Below, piece by piece: positions 27,890-36,844 of a stretch of 64,000 nucleotides of DNA (position 1 is the first letter of the stretch; every line of letters starts with the position of its first letter). Made by a program: the position numbers and the translations under genes. Below the pieces are notes generated by a model, which was not told the origin of the DNA, ran no database searches, and was given only the letters and a program-made list of their open reading frames with translations. The stretch is from positions 4,529,674-4,593,673 of the forward strand of contig NZ_CM001514.1 in assembly GCF_000263715.2 (NCBI RefSeq). Direction: 5' to 3'. This DNA is from Pseudomonas synxantha BG33R. GTDB lineage: Bacteria > Pseudomonadota > Gammaproteobacteria > Pseudomonadales > Pseudomonadaceae.

Positions 27890-30340
27890 ATGACCAGCCC
27901 AATCCCCTGCTACCACTGCGCCCTGCCCGTCCCGCCCGGCAGCCGGTTCACCGCCCGGATCCTCGGCGAACGCCGCGAACTCTGCTGCCCCGGCTGCCAG
28001 GCCGTGGCTGAAGCGATTGTGGCCGGTGGGCTGGAAAGCTATTACCAGCACCGCAGCGAAGCCTCGGCCAACCCCGAGGCGCTCCCGGTGCAACTGGTGG
28101 ATGAGCTGGCGCTGTACGACCGCGCCGATGTGCAAAAACCCTTTGTGCGCCATCAAGGCGACTTGGCCGAAACCACCCTGTTGATGGAAGGCATCAGCTG
28201 CGCCGCCTGCGGCTGGTTGATCGAGAAACACCTGCGCAGCCTGCCCGCGGTGGCCGAGGCGCGGCTGAACCTGTCCAACCATCGCCTGCATGTGCGCTGG
28301 GCCGATGGGCAATTGCCATTGAGCCAACTGCTCAGCGAGCTGCGCCATATCGGTTACGCCGCCCATCCCTACCAGGCCGACCGCGCCGCCGAACAATTGG
28401 CCGGCGAAAACCGCCTGGCCCTGCGTCAACTGGGGGTTGCCGGCTTGCTGTGGTTCCAGGCGATGATGGCAACCATGGCGACCTGGCCGGAATTCAATAT
28501 CGACCTGAGCCCGGAGTTGCACGTGATCCTGCGCTGGGTTGCGATGTTTCTCACCACACCCATCGTGTTCTACAGCTGCGCGCCGTTCTTCAAAGGGGCG
28601 CTGCGTGACATACGCACGCGACACCTGACCATGGACGTATCGGTATCCCTGGCAATTGGCGGTGCGTACCTGGCGGGGATCTGGACCGCGATCACCGGCG
28701 TGGGCGAATTGTATTTCGATGCCGTGGGCATGTTTGCGCTGTTCCTGCTGGCCGGGCGTTACCTTGAGCGCCGTGCCCGGGAGCGCACCGCCGCAGCCAC
28801 CGCTCAATTGGTCAACCTGTTGCCCGCCTCCTGCTTGCGCCTCAAAGACGATGGCCAGAGCGAACGCATCCTGCTCAGTGAACTGGCATTGGGTGATCGT
28901 GTACTGGTGCATCCCGGCGCGGTGCTGCCGGCGGATGGCGTGATCCTCGACGGCCAATCCAGCATCGATGAATCCCTGCTGACCGGCGAGTACCTGCCAC
29001 AACCGCGGCGGGTCGGCGACAGCGTTACGGCTGGCACGCTGAATGTCGAGGGCGCACTGACCGTCGAGGTGCGCGCCCTGGGCCACGAGACGCGCCTGTC
29101 CGCCATTGTGCGCCTGCTGGAGCGCGCCCAGGCCGAGAAACCACGCCTGGCGCAAATCGCCGACCGTGCCGCGCAGTGGTTCCTGCTGTGCTCGCTGATC
29201 GCCGCCGTGCTGATCGGCCTGCTGTGGTGGGAACTGGACCCGTCACGCGCATTCTGGATTGTGTTGGCGATGCTGGTGGCGACGTGCCCGTGTGCACTGT
29301 CCCTGGCCACCCCAACCGCCCTGACCGCTGCCACCGGCACCTTGCACACCCTGGGGTTGCTACTGACCCGTGGCCATGTGCTTGAAGGCCTGAACCAGAT
29401 CGACACAGTAATTTTCGACAAGACCGGCACCCTCACCGAAGGGCGCCTGGTGTTGCGCACAATCCGGCCCCTGGGCGCGCTGGACAGCGACCAGTGCCTG
29501 GGCCTCGCCGCCGCCCTGGAGAACCGCTCGGAACACCCGATTGCTCGTGCCTTTGGGCGTGCGCCACTGGCCGCTGATGAAGTGTTGAGCACCCCTGGCC
29601 TGGGCCTGGAGGGTCGGGTGGGGGACCGCCTGTTGCGTATCGGCCAACCGGGTTTTGTCTGCGAACTCAGTGGCTGCGCGATTCCCGCCTCACCGGACGA
29701 CGCCGGGCAATGGCTGCTGTTGGGTGACAACAGCGGCGCCCTCGCCTGGTTCGTACTCGACGACCGCCTGCGCAGCGACGCCCCTGCCCTGCTCGCAGCG
29801 TGCAAGGCACGCGGCTGGCGTACGCTGCTGCTCTCGGGCGACAGCTCACCGATGGTCGCCAGTGTGGCCCTTGAGCTGGGCATCGACGAAGCCCACGGCG
29901 GCCTGCGCCCTGATGACAAGTTGCAGGTGCTGCAAAACCTGCATAGGCAAGGCCACAAGGTGCTGATGCTGGGCGATGGCGTCAATGATGTGCCGGTGCT
30001 GGCCGCCGCCGATATCAGCGTGGCCATGGGCTCGGCCACTGATCTGGCGAAAACCAGCGCCGACGCGGTGCTGTTGTCCAACCGCCTGGAGGCACTGGTG
30101 CAAGCCTTCAGCCTGGCGCGGCGCACCCGTCGAGTGATCATTGAAAACCTGCTGTGGGCCGGGCTGTACAATGGCCTTATGCTGCCGTTTGCGGCCCTGG
30201 GCTGGATCACACCAATCTGGGCAGCCATCGGTATGTCCCTCAGTTCGTTGACCGTGGTACTTAACGCATTGCGCCTGACTCGCCTGCCGAGCGCACACGC
30301 TAAAGGTACCGCCCCAGTAACCCGCCCGCTGCCGGCCTGA
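27890..30340 (+). CDS. ccoI: Copper-transporting P1B-type ATPase CcoI
   Basis: The 816-residue copper pump has an N-terminal Zn-ribbon-like CYHCALPVP...CCPGC, an HMA domain with GISCAACGW (about 100), and membrane metal motif CPCALSLATP. TGEYLPQPR is the actuator region, DKTGTLTEG holds the phosphorylated Asp, and GDGVNDVPVLAAADISVAMG closes the P domain. It exports Cu(I) toward assembly of the CcoN binuclear centre (FixI/CtpA class), not bulk copper resistance. The N-terminal cysteine pair before HMA is typical of this subclass. Confidence 0.94.
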   Translation: MTSPIPCYHCALPVPPGSRFTARILGERRELCCPGCQAVAEAIVAGGLESYYQHRSEASANPEALPVQLVDELALYDRADVQKPFVRHQGDLAETTLLMEGISCAACGWLIEKHLRSLPAVAEARLNLSNHRLHVRWADGQLPLSQLLSELRHIGYAAHPYQADRAAEQLAGENRLALRQLGVAGLLWFQAMMATMATWPEFNIDLSPELHVILRWVAMFLTTPIVFYSCAPFFKGALRDIRTRHLTMDVSVSLAIGGAYLAGIWTAITGVGELYFDAVGMFALFLLAGRYLERRARERTAAATAQLVNLLPASCLRLKDDGQSERILLSELALGDRVLVHPGAVLPADGVILDGQSSIDESLLTGEYLPQPRRVGDSVTAGTLNVEGALTVEVRALGHETRLSAIVRLLERAQAEKPRLAQIADRAAQWFLLCSLIAAVLIGLLWWELDPSRAFWIVLAMLVATCPCALSLATPTALTAATGTLHTLGLLLTRGHVLEGLNQIDTVIFDKTGTLTEGRLVLRTIRPLGALDSDQCLGLAAALENRSEHPIARAFGRAPLAADEVLSTPGLGLEGRVGDRLLRIGQPGFVCELSGCAIPASPDDAGQWLLLGDNSGALAWFVLDDRLRSDAPALLAACKARGWRTLLLSGDSSPMVASVALELGIDEAHGGLRPDDKLQVLQNLHRQGHKVLMLGDGVNDVPVLAAADISVAMGSATDLAKTSADAVLLSNRLEALVQAFSLARRTRRVIIENLLWAGLYNGLMLPFAALGWITPIWAAIGMSLSSLTVVLNALRLTRLPSAHAKGTAPVTRPLPA

Positions 30341-30362
30341 GCCGCGTGGGCATGGAGTGCAG

Positions 30363-30575
30363 ATGCCAGCCTTATACGTAATGATTCCAGCGGCGCTGCT
30401 GTTAGTGGGTGTGGCCATCTATATCTTCTTCTGGGCCGTGGACAGCGGCCAGTACGAAGATCTCGATGGCCCGGCCCACAGCGTGCTGTTTGACGACCAG
30501 GACCCTAACCACCTGGCCGCCATTGACGAAGCCAACGGCCCCGAACAACCGCCCAAGGACCCACCTCATGCTTGA
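30363..30575 (+). CDS. ccoS: cbb3 oxidase maturation protein CcoS
   Basis: The 70-residue single-helix protein (MPALYVMIPAALLLVGVAIYIFFWAVDSGQYEDLDGPAHSVLFDDQD) has the FxWAVxSGQ(Y/F)(D/E)DLxGP signature. It is needed to insert haem b and CuB into CcoN. GGAG lies 5 bases before ATG 30363. It overlaps the next gene by 8 bases. Confidence 0.93.
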   Translation: MPALYVMIPAALLLVGVAIYIFFWAVDSGQYEDLDGPAHSVLFDDQDPNHLAAIDEANGPEQPPKDPPHA

Positions 30576-31251
30576 GCTGGCGCCCCTGCTGGTTTCGGCA
30601 TTGATTCTGGGCCTGCTCGGCGGCGGCCATTGCCTGGGCATGTGCGGCGGGTTGATGGGCGCGCTGACCCTGGCGATCCCCAAGGAGCAACGCAGCCGCC
30701 GCTTTCGCCTGCTGCTGGCGTACAACCTGGGGCGCATCCTCAGCTATGCCACGGCAGGGCTGCTGATCGGCCTGGCCGGCTGGGCGGTGGCCAACAGCCC
30801 GGCGGCGATGTTCATGCGCGTGCTCGCCGGGTTACTGCTGATTTGCATGGGCCTGTACCTGGCCGGTTGGTGGAGCGGCCTGACCCGCATCGAAAGCCTC
30901 GGACGCGGCCTGTGGCGGCATATCCAGCCGCTGGCCAACCGTTTGCTGCCGGTGTCGAGCCTGCCGCGCGCCTTGATGCTGGGCGCGCTGTGGGGCTGGT
31001 TGCCGTGCGGGTTGGTCTACAGCACCCTGCTGTGGGCCGCGAGCCAGGGCAATGCGCTGGACAGCGCGTTGCTGATGCTCGCATTCGGCCTCGGCACCTG
31101 GCCGGTGCTGCTGGCCACCGGGCTGGCGGCGGAGCGTGTCACCGCGCTCTTGCGTAAACGCAGCGTGCGCATGGCCGGCGGCCTGTTGGTGATCATCTTC
31201 GGTATCTGGACCTTGCCGGGCCCGCATCAGCACTGGCTCATGGGTCATTGA
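30568..31251 (+). CDS. SafE/TauE-like membrane protein of the cbb3 locus
   Basis: The 227-residue polytopic protein has six predicted helices and the GGGHCLGMCGGLMGAL and WGWLPCGLVYSTLLWA motifs, with paired Cys as in DsbD-like and sulfite-exporter-like proteins. Homologues are regularly found after ccoS. A role in copper or thiol supply for oxidase assembly is inferred from context. Its start overlaps ccoS, indicating coupled translation. Confidence 0.85.
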   Translation: MLELAPLLVSALILGLLGGGHCLGMCGGLMGALTLAIPKEQRSRRFRLLLAYNLGRILSYATAGLLIGLAGWAVANSPAAMFMRVLAGLLLICMGLYLAGWWSGLTRIESLGRGLWRHIQPLANRLLPVSSLPRALMLGALWGWLPCGLVYSTLLWAASQGNALDSALLMLAFGLGTWPVLLATGLAAERVTALLRKRSVRMAGGLLVIIFGIWTLPGPHQHWLMGH

Positions 31252-31280
31252 AAGCCCCTGTGGCATAGCGCCGCTCCCCG

Positions 31281-31294
31281 TTGATGCAAATCAA
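31281..31294 (+). promoter_or_regulatory. Perfect ANR box of hemN
   Basis: TTGATGCAAATCAA matches the FNR/ANR consensus at all ten specified bases. A -10-like TAGACT at 31317-31322 places a start near 31329. The box centre would then be at about -41.5, the classical class II activator position. Confidence 0.92.
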
Positions 31295-31354
31295 CATGCC
31301 TTGCCAGCCCTGCCCCTAGACTCGGCCCACTAGCCAATCCGGGGGACCGCCCGC

Positions 31355-32737
31355 ATGCTCGACGCCATTCGTTGGGACACAGATCTGATTCACCGCTACG
31401 ACTTGGCGGGGCCGCGCTACACGTCCTACCCTACCGCCGTCCAGTTGGACAGCCAGGTCGGCACCTTCGACCTGCTCCATGCCCTGCGCGAAAGCCGCAA
31501 GGCGGTACGGCCGTTATCGGTGTATGTGCACGTACCGTTCTGCGCCAACATTTGCTACTACTGCGCCTGCAACAAGGTGGTCACCAAGGACCGTGGTCGC
31601 GCCCAGGCCTACTTGCAACGCCTGCAGCAGGAAATCCAGCTGGTGGCCTGCCACCTCGATCCGAAGCAGCCAGTGGAGCAATTGCACTTTGGCGGCGGCA
31701 CACCGACTTTTCTCAGCCACGATGAACTGCGCCAGGTGATGAATTGCCTGCGCCAGCATTTCAATTTGCTCGATGATGATTCGGGCGACTATGGCATTGA
31801 AATCGACCCTCGCGAAGCCGACTGGGCCACCATGGGCCTGCTGCGCGAGCTGGGTTTCAACCGCGTAAGCATCGGCCTGCAAGACCTTGACCCCGAGGTG
31901 CAACGAGCGGTCAATCGCCTGCAAAGCCTGGAAGAGACCCGCGCAGTGATCGATGCGGCGCGTACCCTGCAATTTCGCTCGATCAATATCGATTTGATCT
32001 ACGGCTTGCCCAAGCAATCACCGCTGAACTTCGCGCGTACTGTGGAAGAAGTCATCCGCTTGCAGCCGGACCGCTTGTCCGTATTCAACTACGCCCATCT
32101 GCCGGAACGTTTCATGCCCCAACGGCGGATCAACACCGACGAGCTGCCCTCGCCGGCCGAAAAACTGCTGATGCTGCAAACCACCATTGAACAACTGACC
32201 CAGGCCGGCTACCGCTATATCGGCATGGATCACTTTGCCCTGCCGGACGACGAACTGGCCATCGCCCAGGAGGAAGGCAAGCTGCAGCGCAACTTCCAGG
32301 GCTATACCACCCACGGGCATTGCGATCTGATTGGGTTGGGCGTTTCAGCGATCAGCCAGATTGGCGACTTGTATTGCCAGAACAGCAGCGACCTCACCCA
32401 ATACCAGAACGCCTTGGCGGGCGCACAACTGGCGACCAGCCGTGGTTTGGTCTGCACCACCGACGATCGCCTGCGACGGGAAGTGATCCAGCAGTTGATC
32501 TGCAATTTCAGCCTGGGCTTCGAGACGATCGAACAGGCGTACAACATCGACTTTCGTGGCTACTTTGCCGATTTATGGTCGCAGTTGGAGACGATGGCCA
32601 CCGACGGCCTGATCGAGTTGGACGCCCAGGGCATTCGTGTGCTGCCGGCCGGGCGCTTGCTGGTGCGTTCAGTGTGCATGGTGTTCGATGCCTATCTGGA
32701 GCACCAGAACAGGCAACGATTTTCGCGGGTCATCTAG
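31355..32737 (+). CDS. hemN: Oxygen-independent coproporphyrinogen III oxidase
   Basis: The 460-residue radical-SAM enzyme has C-x3-C-x2-C in FCANICYYCACNK (about 62-70) and the GGGTPTF glycine-rich motif. It decarboxylates coproporphyrinogen III to protoporphyrinogen IX without oxygen, sustaining haem synthesis for the cbb3 oxidases next door. GGGGGACC precedes the ATG. The perfect ANR box upstream and the anr gene downstream form one anaerobic regulatory unit. Confidence 0.95.
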   Translation: MLDAIRWDTDLIHRYDLAGPRYTSYPTAVQLDSQVGTFDLLHALRESRKAVRPLSVYVHVPFCANICYYCACNKVVTKDRGRAQAYLQRLQQEIQLVACHLDPKQPVEQLHFGGGTPTFLSHDELRQVMNCLRQHFNLLDDDSGDYGIEIDPREADWATMGLLRELGFNRVSIGLQDLDPEVQRAVNRLQSLEETRAVIDAARTLQFRSINIDLIYGLPKQSPLNFARTVEEVIRLQPDRLSVFNYAHLPERFMPQRRINTDELPSPAEKLLMLQTTIEQLTQAGYRYIGMDHFALPDDELAIAQEEGKLQRNFQGYTTHGHCDLIGLGVSAISQIGDLYCQNSSDLTQYQNALAGAQLATSRGLVCTTDDRLRREVIQQLICNFSLGFETIEQAYNIDFRGYFADLWSQLETMATDGLIELDAQGIRVLPAGRLLVRSVCMVFDAYLEHQNRQRFSRVI

Positions 32738-32743
32738 ACGTTC

Positions 32744-33217
32744 TTACTTCATGGCCAGGGTCGCGGCCTTGGCTGCATCACCCGCGCTCATGTCTTTCAT
32801 CGCCTTGGTGAGAGACGCCTGGGCGCTGGTCAAGCTGGCTTGCAGCGCACCCAAGGCCGATTGCAGCCCGGAAAGCCGGGCACGGGCCTGTTCAGGGCTG
32901 AGACTTCTGTCGGCCATTACCGCTGCCATCTCAGCCTGTTTCTCGGCAATCTGCTTTTTGATCTCACGAATCATCTTGAGCAGATTCTTGACGTTGTCCG
33001 CCAGGCCGCTTTCGTCGATGTCACTGTTTGAGGTTTTTTCCGCCGCGGCAGCTTTCATCGCGGCGCCGGAAATGGTCACCGAAACGGCAGGCTTGGCTTC
33101 ATCCGCCGTCGGAATCGCGGCGACATCGGAATCGGCAGCTTTCTTGGTTTCGGGTTGTGCCTGGATCTGAGTACGCGAAGCGAGTTGGGTACTGAGGGCT
33201 AACATGGTTTGAGCCAC
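32744..33217 (-). CDS. Hypothetical helical protein
   Basis: The 157-residue product starts at GTG 33217, or ATG 33205 four codons in. It has an Ala/Lys/Gln-rich helical composition: about 75-150 reads as a coiled coil with KKQIAEKQAEMAAVMADR and LQSALGALQASLTSAQASL. There is no signal peptide or membrane span. It sits convergent to hemN and divergent from anr. Function unknown. Confidence 0.7.
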   Translation of the reverse strand: MAQTMLALSTQLASRTQIQAQPETKKAADSDVAAIPTADEAKPAVSVTISGAAMKAAAAEKTSNSDIDESGLADNVKNLLKMIREIKKQIAEKQAEMAAVMADRSLSPEQARARLSGLQSALGALQASLTSAQASLTKAMKDMSAGDAAKAATLAMK

Positions 33218-33359
33218 CGTGTTTGTAGTCGATGGCAGTACTATCGGCGGTTTTAGCCAGATCTTTATATACCGGCAGGTTTTTGTACACGCTGGCCTCC
33301 ATACCCCCCAGTGCGTTACCCTTACGTCTTATGTGTGTTTTCCCACAAGGATTTAAGAA

Positions 33360-34094
33360 ATGTCCGAGCCAGTTAAACTGCGCGCTCACAGCCAGGCCCA
33401 TTGCAAGGATTGCAGCCTGGCTCCCCTCTGCCTGCCACTTTCGTTGAATCTGGAAGACATGGATGCGCTGGACGACATCGTCAAACGCGGCCGCCCACTG
33501 AAAAAAGGCGAGTTTTTGTTTCGCCAGGGCGACAAGTTTGATTCCGTCTATGCAGTACGTTCGGGCGCATTGAAGACGTTCAGCCTCAGCGACGGCGGCG
33601 AAGAACAAATCACCGGCTTCCACCTGCCCAGCGAGTTGGTCGGGCTGTCGGGAATGGACACCGAGATTCACCCGGTGTCGGCCCAGGCCCTGGAGACAAC
33701 GTCGGTGTGCGAAATTCCTTTCGAGCGCCTGGACGAATTGGCCCTGCAATTGCCACAACTGCGCCGCCAGTTGATGCGCGTGATGAGCCGCGAGATTCGT
33801 GACGATCAACAAATGATGCTGCTGCTGTCGAAGAAAACCGCCGACGAGCGCATCGCAACGTTCCTGGTCAACCTGTCGGCGCGCTTCCGTGCCCGTGGCT
33901 TCTCGGCCAACCAGTTCCGCCTGAGCATGTCGCGCAATGAAATCGGCAATTACCTGGGCCTGGCGGTTGAGACTGTGTCCCGCGTGTTTACCCGCTTCCA
34001 GCAGAACCAGTTGATTGCTGCCGAGGGCAAGGAAGTGCATATCCTCGACCCGATCCAGCTGTGCGCATTGGCCGGTGGCTCACTGGAGGTCTGA
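33360..34094 (+). CDS. anr: Anaerobic regulator ANR (FNR family)
   Basis: The 244-residue regulator has an N-terminal cysteine cluster ([11 protein letters not shown], Cys near residues 20, 23 and 29) and a distant Cys in TTSVCEIPF, together able to hold an oxygen-labile [4Fe-4S]. A cyclic-nucleotide-binding-like barrel follows, then a dimer helix and a helix-turn-helix with the recognition segment [11 protein letters not shown]. It activates genes with TTGAT-N4-ATCAA boxes when oxygen is low; local targets would be hemN and probably the second cco operon. Confidence 0.95.
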   Translation: MSEPVKLRAHSQAHCKDCSLAPLCLPLSLNLEDMDALDDIVKRGRPLKKGEFLFRQGDKFDSVYAVRSGALKTFSLSDGGEEQITGFHLPSELVGLSGMDTEIHPVSAQALETTSVCEIPFERLDELALQLPQLRRQLMRVMSREIRDDQQMMLLLSKKTADERIATFLVNLSARFRARGFSANQFRLSMSRNEIGNYLGLAVETVSRVFTRFQQNQLIAAEGKEVHILDPIQLCALAGGSLEV

Positions 34095-34172
34095 TCCAGA
34101 CACTGCGGCCGCGCCAATCGGCAAGGCCGCAGGTATACTTCGAGTCCGTTTTCCGCCCAGGACTCTGCGACG

Positions 34173-34721
34173 ATGACCTTCGATTCGTTCGACATCAAAT
34201 CCCTGATTCGCCCTGTCATCGACTTCCCCAAGCCTGGGGTTATCTTTCGTGACATCACCCCGCTGTTCCAATCACCCCGCGCCCTGCGCCTGGTAGCCGA
34301 CAGCTTTGCCCAGCGCTATGTCGAAGCCGATTTCACGCATATCGGTGCGATGGATGCCCGCGGTTTCCTGATAGGTTCGATCATCGCCTACCAGCTCAAC
34401 AAGCCGCTGATCCTGTTTCGCAAGCAAGGCAAGCTGCCGGCGGATGTGCTGGCCGAGGGTTACCAGACCGAGTACGGCGAAGCCTTCCTGGAAGTACACG
34501 CCGACAGCCTCTGCGAAGGTGATTCGGTGCTGATATTCGATGACCTGATCGCCACGGGTGGCACCCTGATTGCTGCGGCCAACCTGGTACGGCGCATGGG
34601 CGCGCAGATCTTTGAAGCGGCGGCGATTATTGATTTACCGGAACTGGGTGGTTCGCAGCGGTTGGAAGACATGGGGATTCCCACGTTTTGCCTGACGCAG
34701 TTTGGGCTGACCGAAAGGTAA
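34173..34721 (+). CDS. apt: Adenine phosphoribosyltransferase
   Basis: The 182-residue enzyme has the PRPP-binding motif [13 protein letters not shown] (about 118-130) and the N-terminal [14 protein letters not shown] motif. It converts adenine plus PRPP to AMP in purine salvage. It follows anr by 78 bases on the same strand, a common pseudomonad order. Confidence 0.95.
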   Translation: MTFDSFDIKSLIRPVIDFPKPGVIFRDITPLFQSPRALRLVADSFAQRYVEADFTHIGAMDARGFLIGSIIAYQLNKPLILFRKQGKLPADVLAEGYQTEYGEAFLEVHADSLCEGDSVLIFDDLIATGGTLIAAANLVRRMGAQIFEAAAIIDLPELGGSQRLEDMGIPTFCLTQFGLTER

Positions 34722-34736
34722 GGGTCTTCAGTACTG

Positions 34737-34812
34737 CCGTCATCGCGGGCAAGCCCGGCTCCCACCTTGGAATGCATTCCCCTGTGGGAGCCGGGCTTGC
34801 CCGCGATGAGGC
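34737..34812. repeat. REP palindrome
   Basis: CATCGCGGGCAAGCCCGGCTC and GAGCCGGGCTTGCCCGCGATG are inverted 21-base arms about 30 bases apart, between the convergent apt and acyl-CoA dehydrogenase genes. Confidence 0.85.
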
Positions 34813-34829
34813 CCGAGAGAACACCCGGT

Positions 34830-35978
34830 TCATAACCCCATCTGCTTGCTGATGATTTCGTTCATTACCTCCCGCGTCCCCCCACCAATCGACAGAATCC
34901 GATTATCCCGATACAGCCGCTCCACCAGGCTACCCCGCATGTACCCCTGCCCGCCCAACATCTGCACCGCGTCATAGGTCACCCGGTCAGCTGTATCCGT
35001 GGCCAGGTTCTTGGCCATGGAAATCTCCTTGATCACGCTCTTGCCAGCGGCCATCTTCGCCGCCTGACGGTAAGTGAACTCACGGGACACTTCCACGGCG
35101 GTGGCCATTTCCGCCAGGCGGTGCTTGAGCACTTGGAACTTGCCGATGGGTTTACCGAACGCTTCGCGCTGGGCGGCCCACTTGAGGCTTTCTTCCAGGG
35201 CCAGTTGCGCGGTCATGTTGGCCATCAGCGCCAGCGCCAGGCGCTCGCTCTGGAAGTTGCCCATGATGCAGGCAAACCCCATGTTTTCAGCGCCGATGAG
35301 GTTGCCGACGGGCACGTGGCAGTCGTTGAAAAATAACTCGGCCGTGTCCGACGCCCACCAGCCCATCTTCTTCAACGGCTGGCCAACGGTGAAACCGGGG
35401 GTGTCTTTTTCAATCAGCAACAGGCTGATACCGCCGAAGCCCGGCCCGCCGGTGCGCACCGCCACAGTATAGAAATCCGCCCGAATGCCGCTGGTGATAA
35501 AGGTCTTGGCACCGCTCACACGGTAGTGCTCACCGTCACGCACGGCGCGGGTGTGCAGGTTGGCGACATCCGAGCCGCCACTCGGTTCGGTAACCGCCAG
35601 GGCGATGATCTTCTCGCCGGCCAGCACCAGGGGCGCTATACGCTCCCGCACGTCAGGCCGGGCCCATTTGACGATGGGCGGCAGGCCGATATCCAGGGAG
35701 CCGAGCCCGGCCACCACACCACCGGAACCGCAACGCATCAGTTCTTCGCTGGCGGCGACCTTGGCGAACAGATCGCCTTCGTGGCTTCCACCCAATGCCT
35801 CGGGGTAACCGATCCCGAGAATGCCCGCCGCTCCGGCTTTGAGGTAAAGCTCACGAGGAAAGCTCTCAGCCTCCTCCCAGTGCTCGATGCCCGGCAACAT
35901 CTCACGCTCGACAAACCGGCGCACGCTGTCGCGGACCAATTGGTGGCTGGGGTCGAAGTATTCCTGATAGGCAGACAT
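34830..35978 (-). CDS. Acyl-CoA dehydrogenase family protein
   Basis: The 382-residue flavoprotein has the family signatures ALAVTEPSGGSDVANLHTRA (FAD contact) and KNLATDTADRVTYDAVQMLGGQGYMRGSLVERLYRDNRILSIGGGTREVMNEII at the C-terminus. It catalyses alpha-beta dehydrogenation of acyl-CoA. Chain or branch specificity cannot be read. The start ATG 35978 has GGAG 7 bases upstream. Confidence 0.92.
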   Translation of the reverse strand: MSAYQEYFDPSHQLVRDSVRRFVEREMLPGIEHWEEAESFPRELYLKAGAAGILGIGYPEALGGSHEGDLFAKVAASEELMRCGSGGVVAGLGSLDIGLPPIVKWARPDVRERIAPLVLAGEKIIALAVTEPSGGSDVANLHTRAVRDGEHYRVSGAKTFITSGIRADFYTVAVRTGGPGFGGISLLLIEKDTPGFTVGQPLKKMGWWASDTAELFFNDCHVPVGNLIGAENMGFACIMGNFQSERLALALMANMTAQLALEESLKWAAQREAFGKPIGKFQVLKHRLAEMATAVEVSREFTYRQAAKMAAGKSVIKEISMAKNLATDTADRVTYDAVQMLGGQGYMRGSLVERLYRDNRILSIGGGTREVMNEIISKQMGL

Positions 35979-36069
35979 CGGCAAGCTCCATGGCGAGATG
36001 GAGCGAACTTACCAAGCGCTTGCTTGGTTTTCAAGCTGTACACGATTTTCACCGACACCACAAAACCAA

Positions 36070-36164
36070 TGTGGGAGCCGGGCTTGCCCGCGATGCAAGC
36101 GCCTCGGTTTTTCAGTTACACCGTGGTGATGCTATCGCAGGCAAGCCAGCTCCCACATTGGGGC
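36070..36164. repeat. REP doublet (REPIN-like)
   Basis: ATGTGGGAGCCGGGCTTGCC faces GGCAAGCCAGCTCCCACAT with an intervening GCGATGCAAGCGCCTCGG segment like the copy at 2948-3033. It lies between the acyl-CoA dehydrogenase and recR. Confidence 0.85.
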
Positions 36165-36175
36165 TGCAATGGGCG

Positions 36176-36778
36176 TTAGAGGGCGATCGGCTTGCGGCCT
36201 GCGAACGAGTGCGCCAAGGTACCGCCGTCCACCAATTCCAGCTCGCCACCCAACGGCACGCCGTGGGCGATCCTTGAAGTGATCAAGCCTTTATTGGTCA
36301 GCAGTTGGGCGATGTAATGCGCCGTGGCTTCACCTTCCACCGTCGGGTTGGTCGCCAGGATCACTTCGCTAAAGGTGCCCTGTTCTTCAATGCGCGCGAC
36401 CAGTTGCGGGATACCGATGGCTTCCGGCCCCAAACCGTCGAGCGGCGACAGGTGGCCCTTGAGCACAAAGTAGCGGCCGCGATAACCGGTCTGCTCCACT
36501 GCATACACATCCATCGGCCCCTCCACCACGCAGAGCAACGTGTCGTCGCGACGGGGGTCGGCGCATTGCGGGCAAAGTTCTTCTTCGGTGAGGGTGCGGC
36601 ACTGACGGCAGTGGCCCACGCCTTCCATGGCCTGGCTCAGAGCCTGGGCCAGGCGGGTGCCGCCACTGCGATCACGCTCCAGCAGTTGCAGCGCCATGCG
36701 CTGGGCAGTTTTCTGGCCAACACCTGGCAAGGTACGCAGGGCGTCGATCAGTTGGCGAATCAGGGGGCTGAAGCTCAT
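36176..36778 (-). CDS. recR: Recombination mediator RecR
   Basis: The 200-residue protein has a helix-hairpin-helix ([19 protein letters not shown]), a four-Cys zinc finger ([22 protein letters not shown]) and a Toprim domain ([37 protein letters not shown]). With RecFO it loads RecA onto SSB-coated DNA. Starting at ATG 36778 gives the usual family length. Confidence 0.95.
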   Translation of the reverse strand: MSFSPLIRQLIDALRTLPGVGQKTAQRMALQLLERDRSGGTRLAQALSQAMEGVGHCRQCRTLTEEELCPQCADPRRDDTLLCVVEGPMDVYAVEQTGYRGRYFVLKGHLSPLDGLGPEAIGIPQLVARIEEQGTFSEVILATNPTVEGEATAHYIAQLLTNKGLITSRIAHGVPLGGELELVDGGTLAHSFAGRKPIAL

Positions 36779-36844
36779 GGGCGAAGGGTCCGACAAAACA
36801 ACGAGACGCGGTTTATACCCGCGCCCCGGATTAGCGTCAAATAC

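Noticed and set aside
25740..27902. Long reverse ORF covering ccoG and ccoH
   Set aside because: Shadow of two well-supported genes; its C-terminal part runs through the duplicated segment and promoter region.
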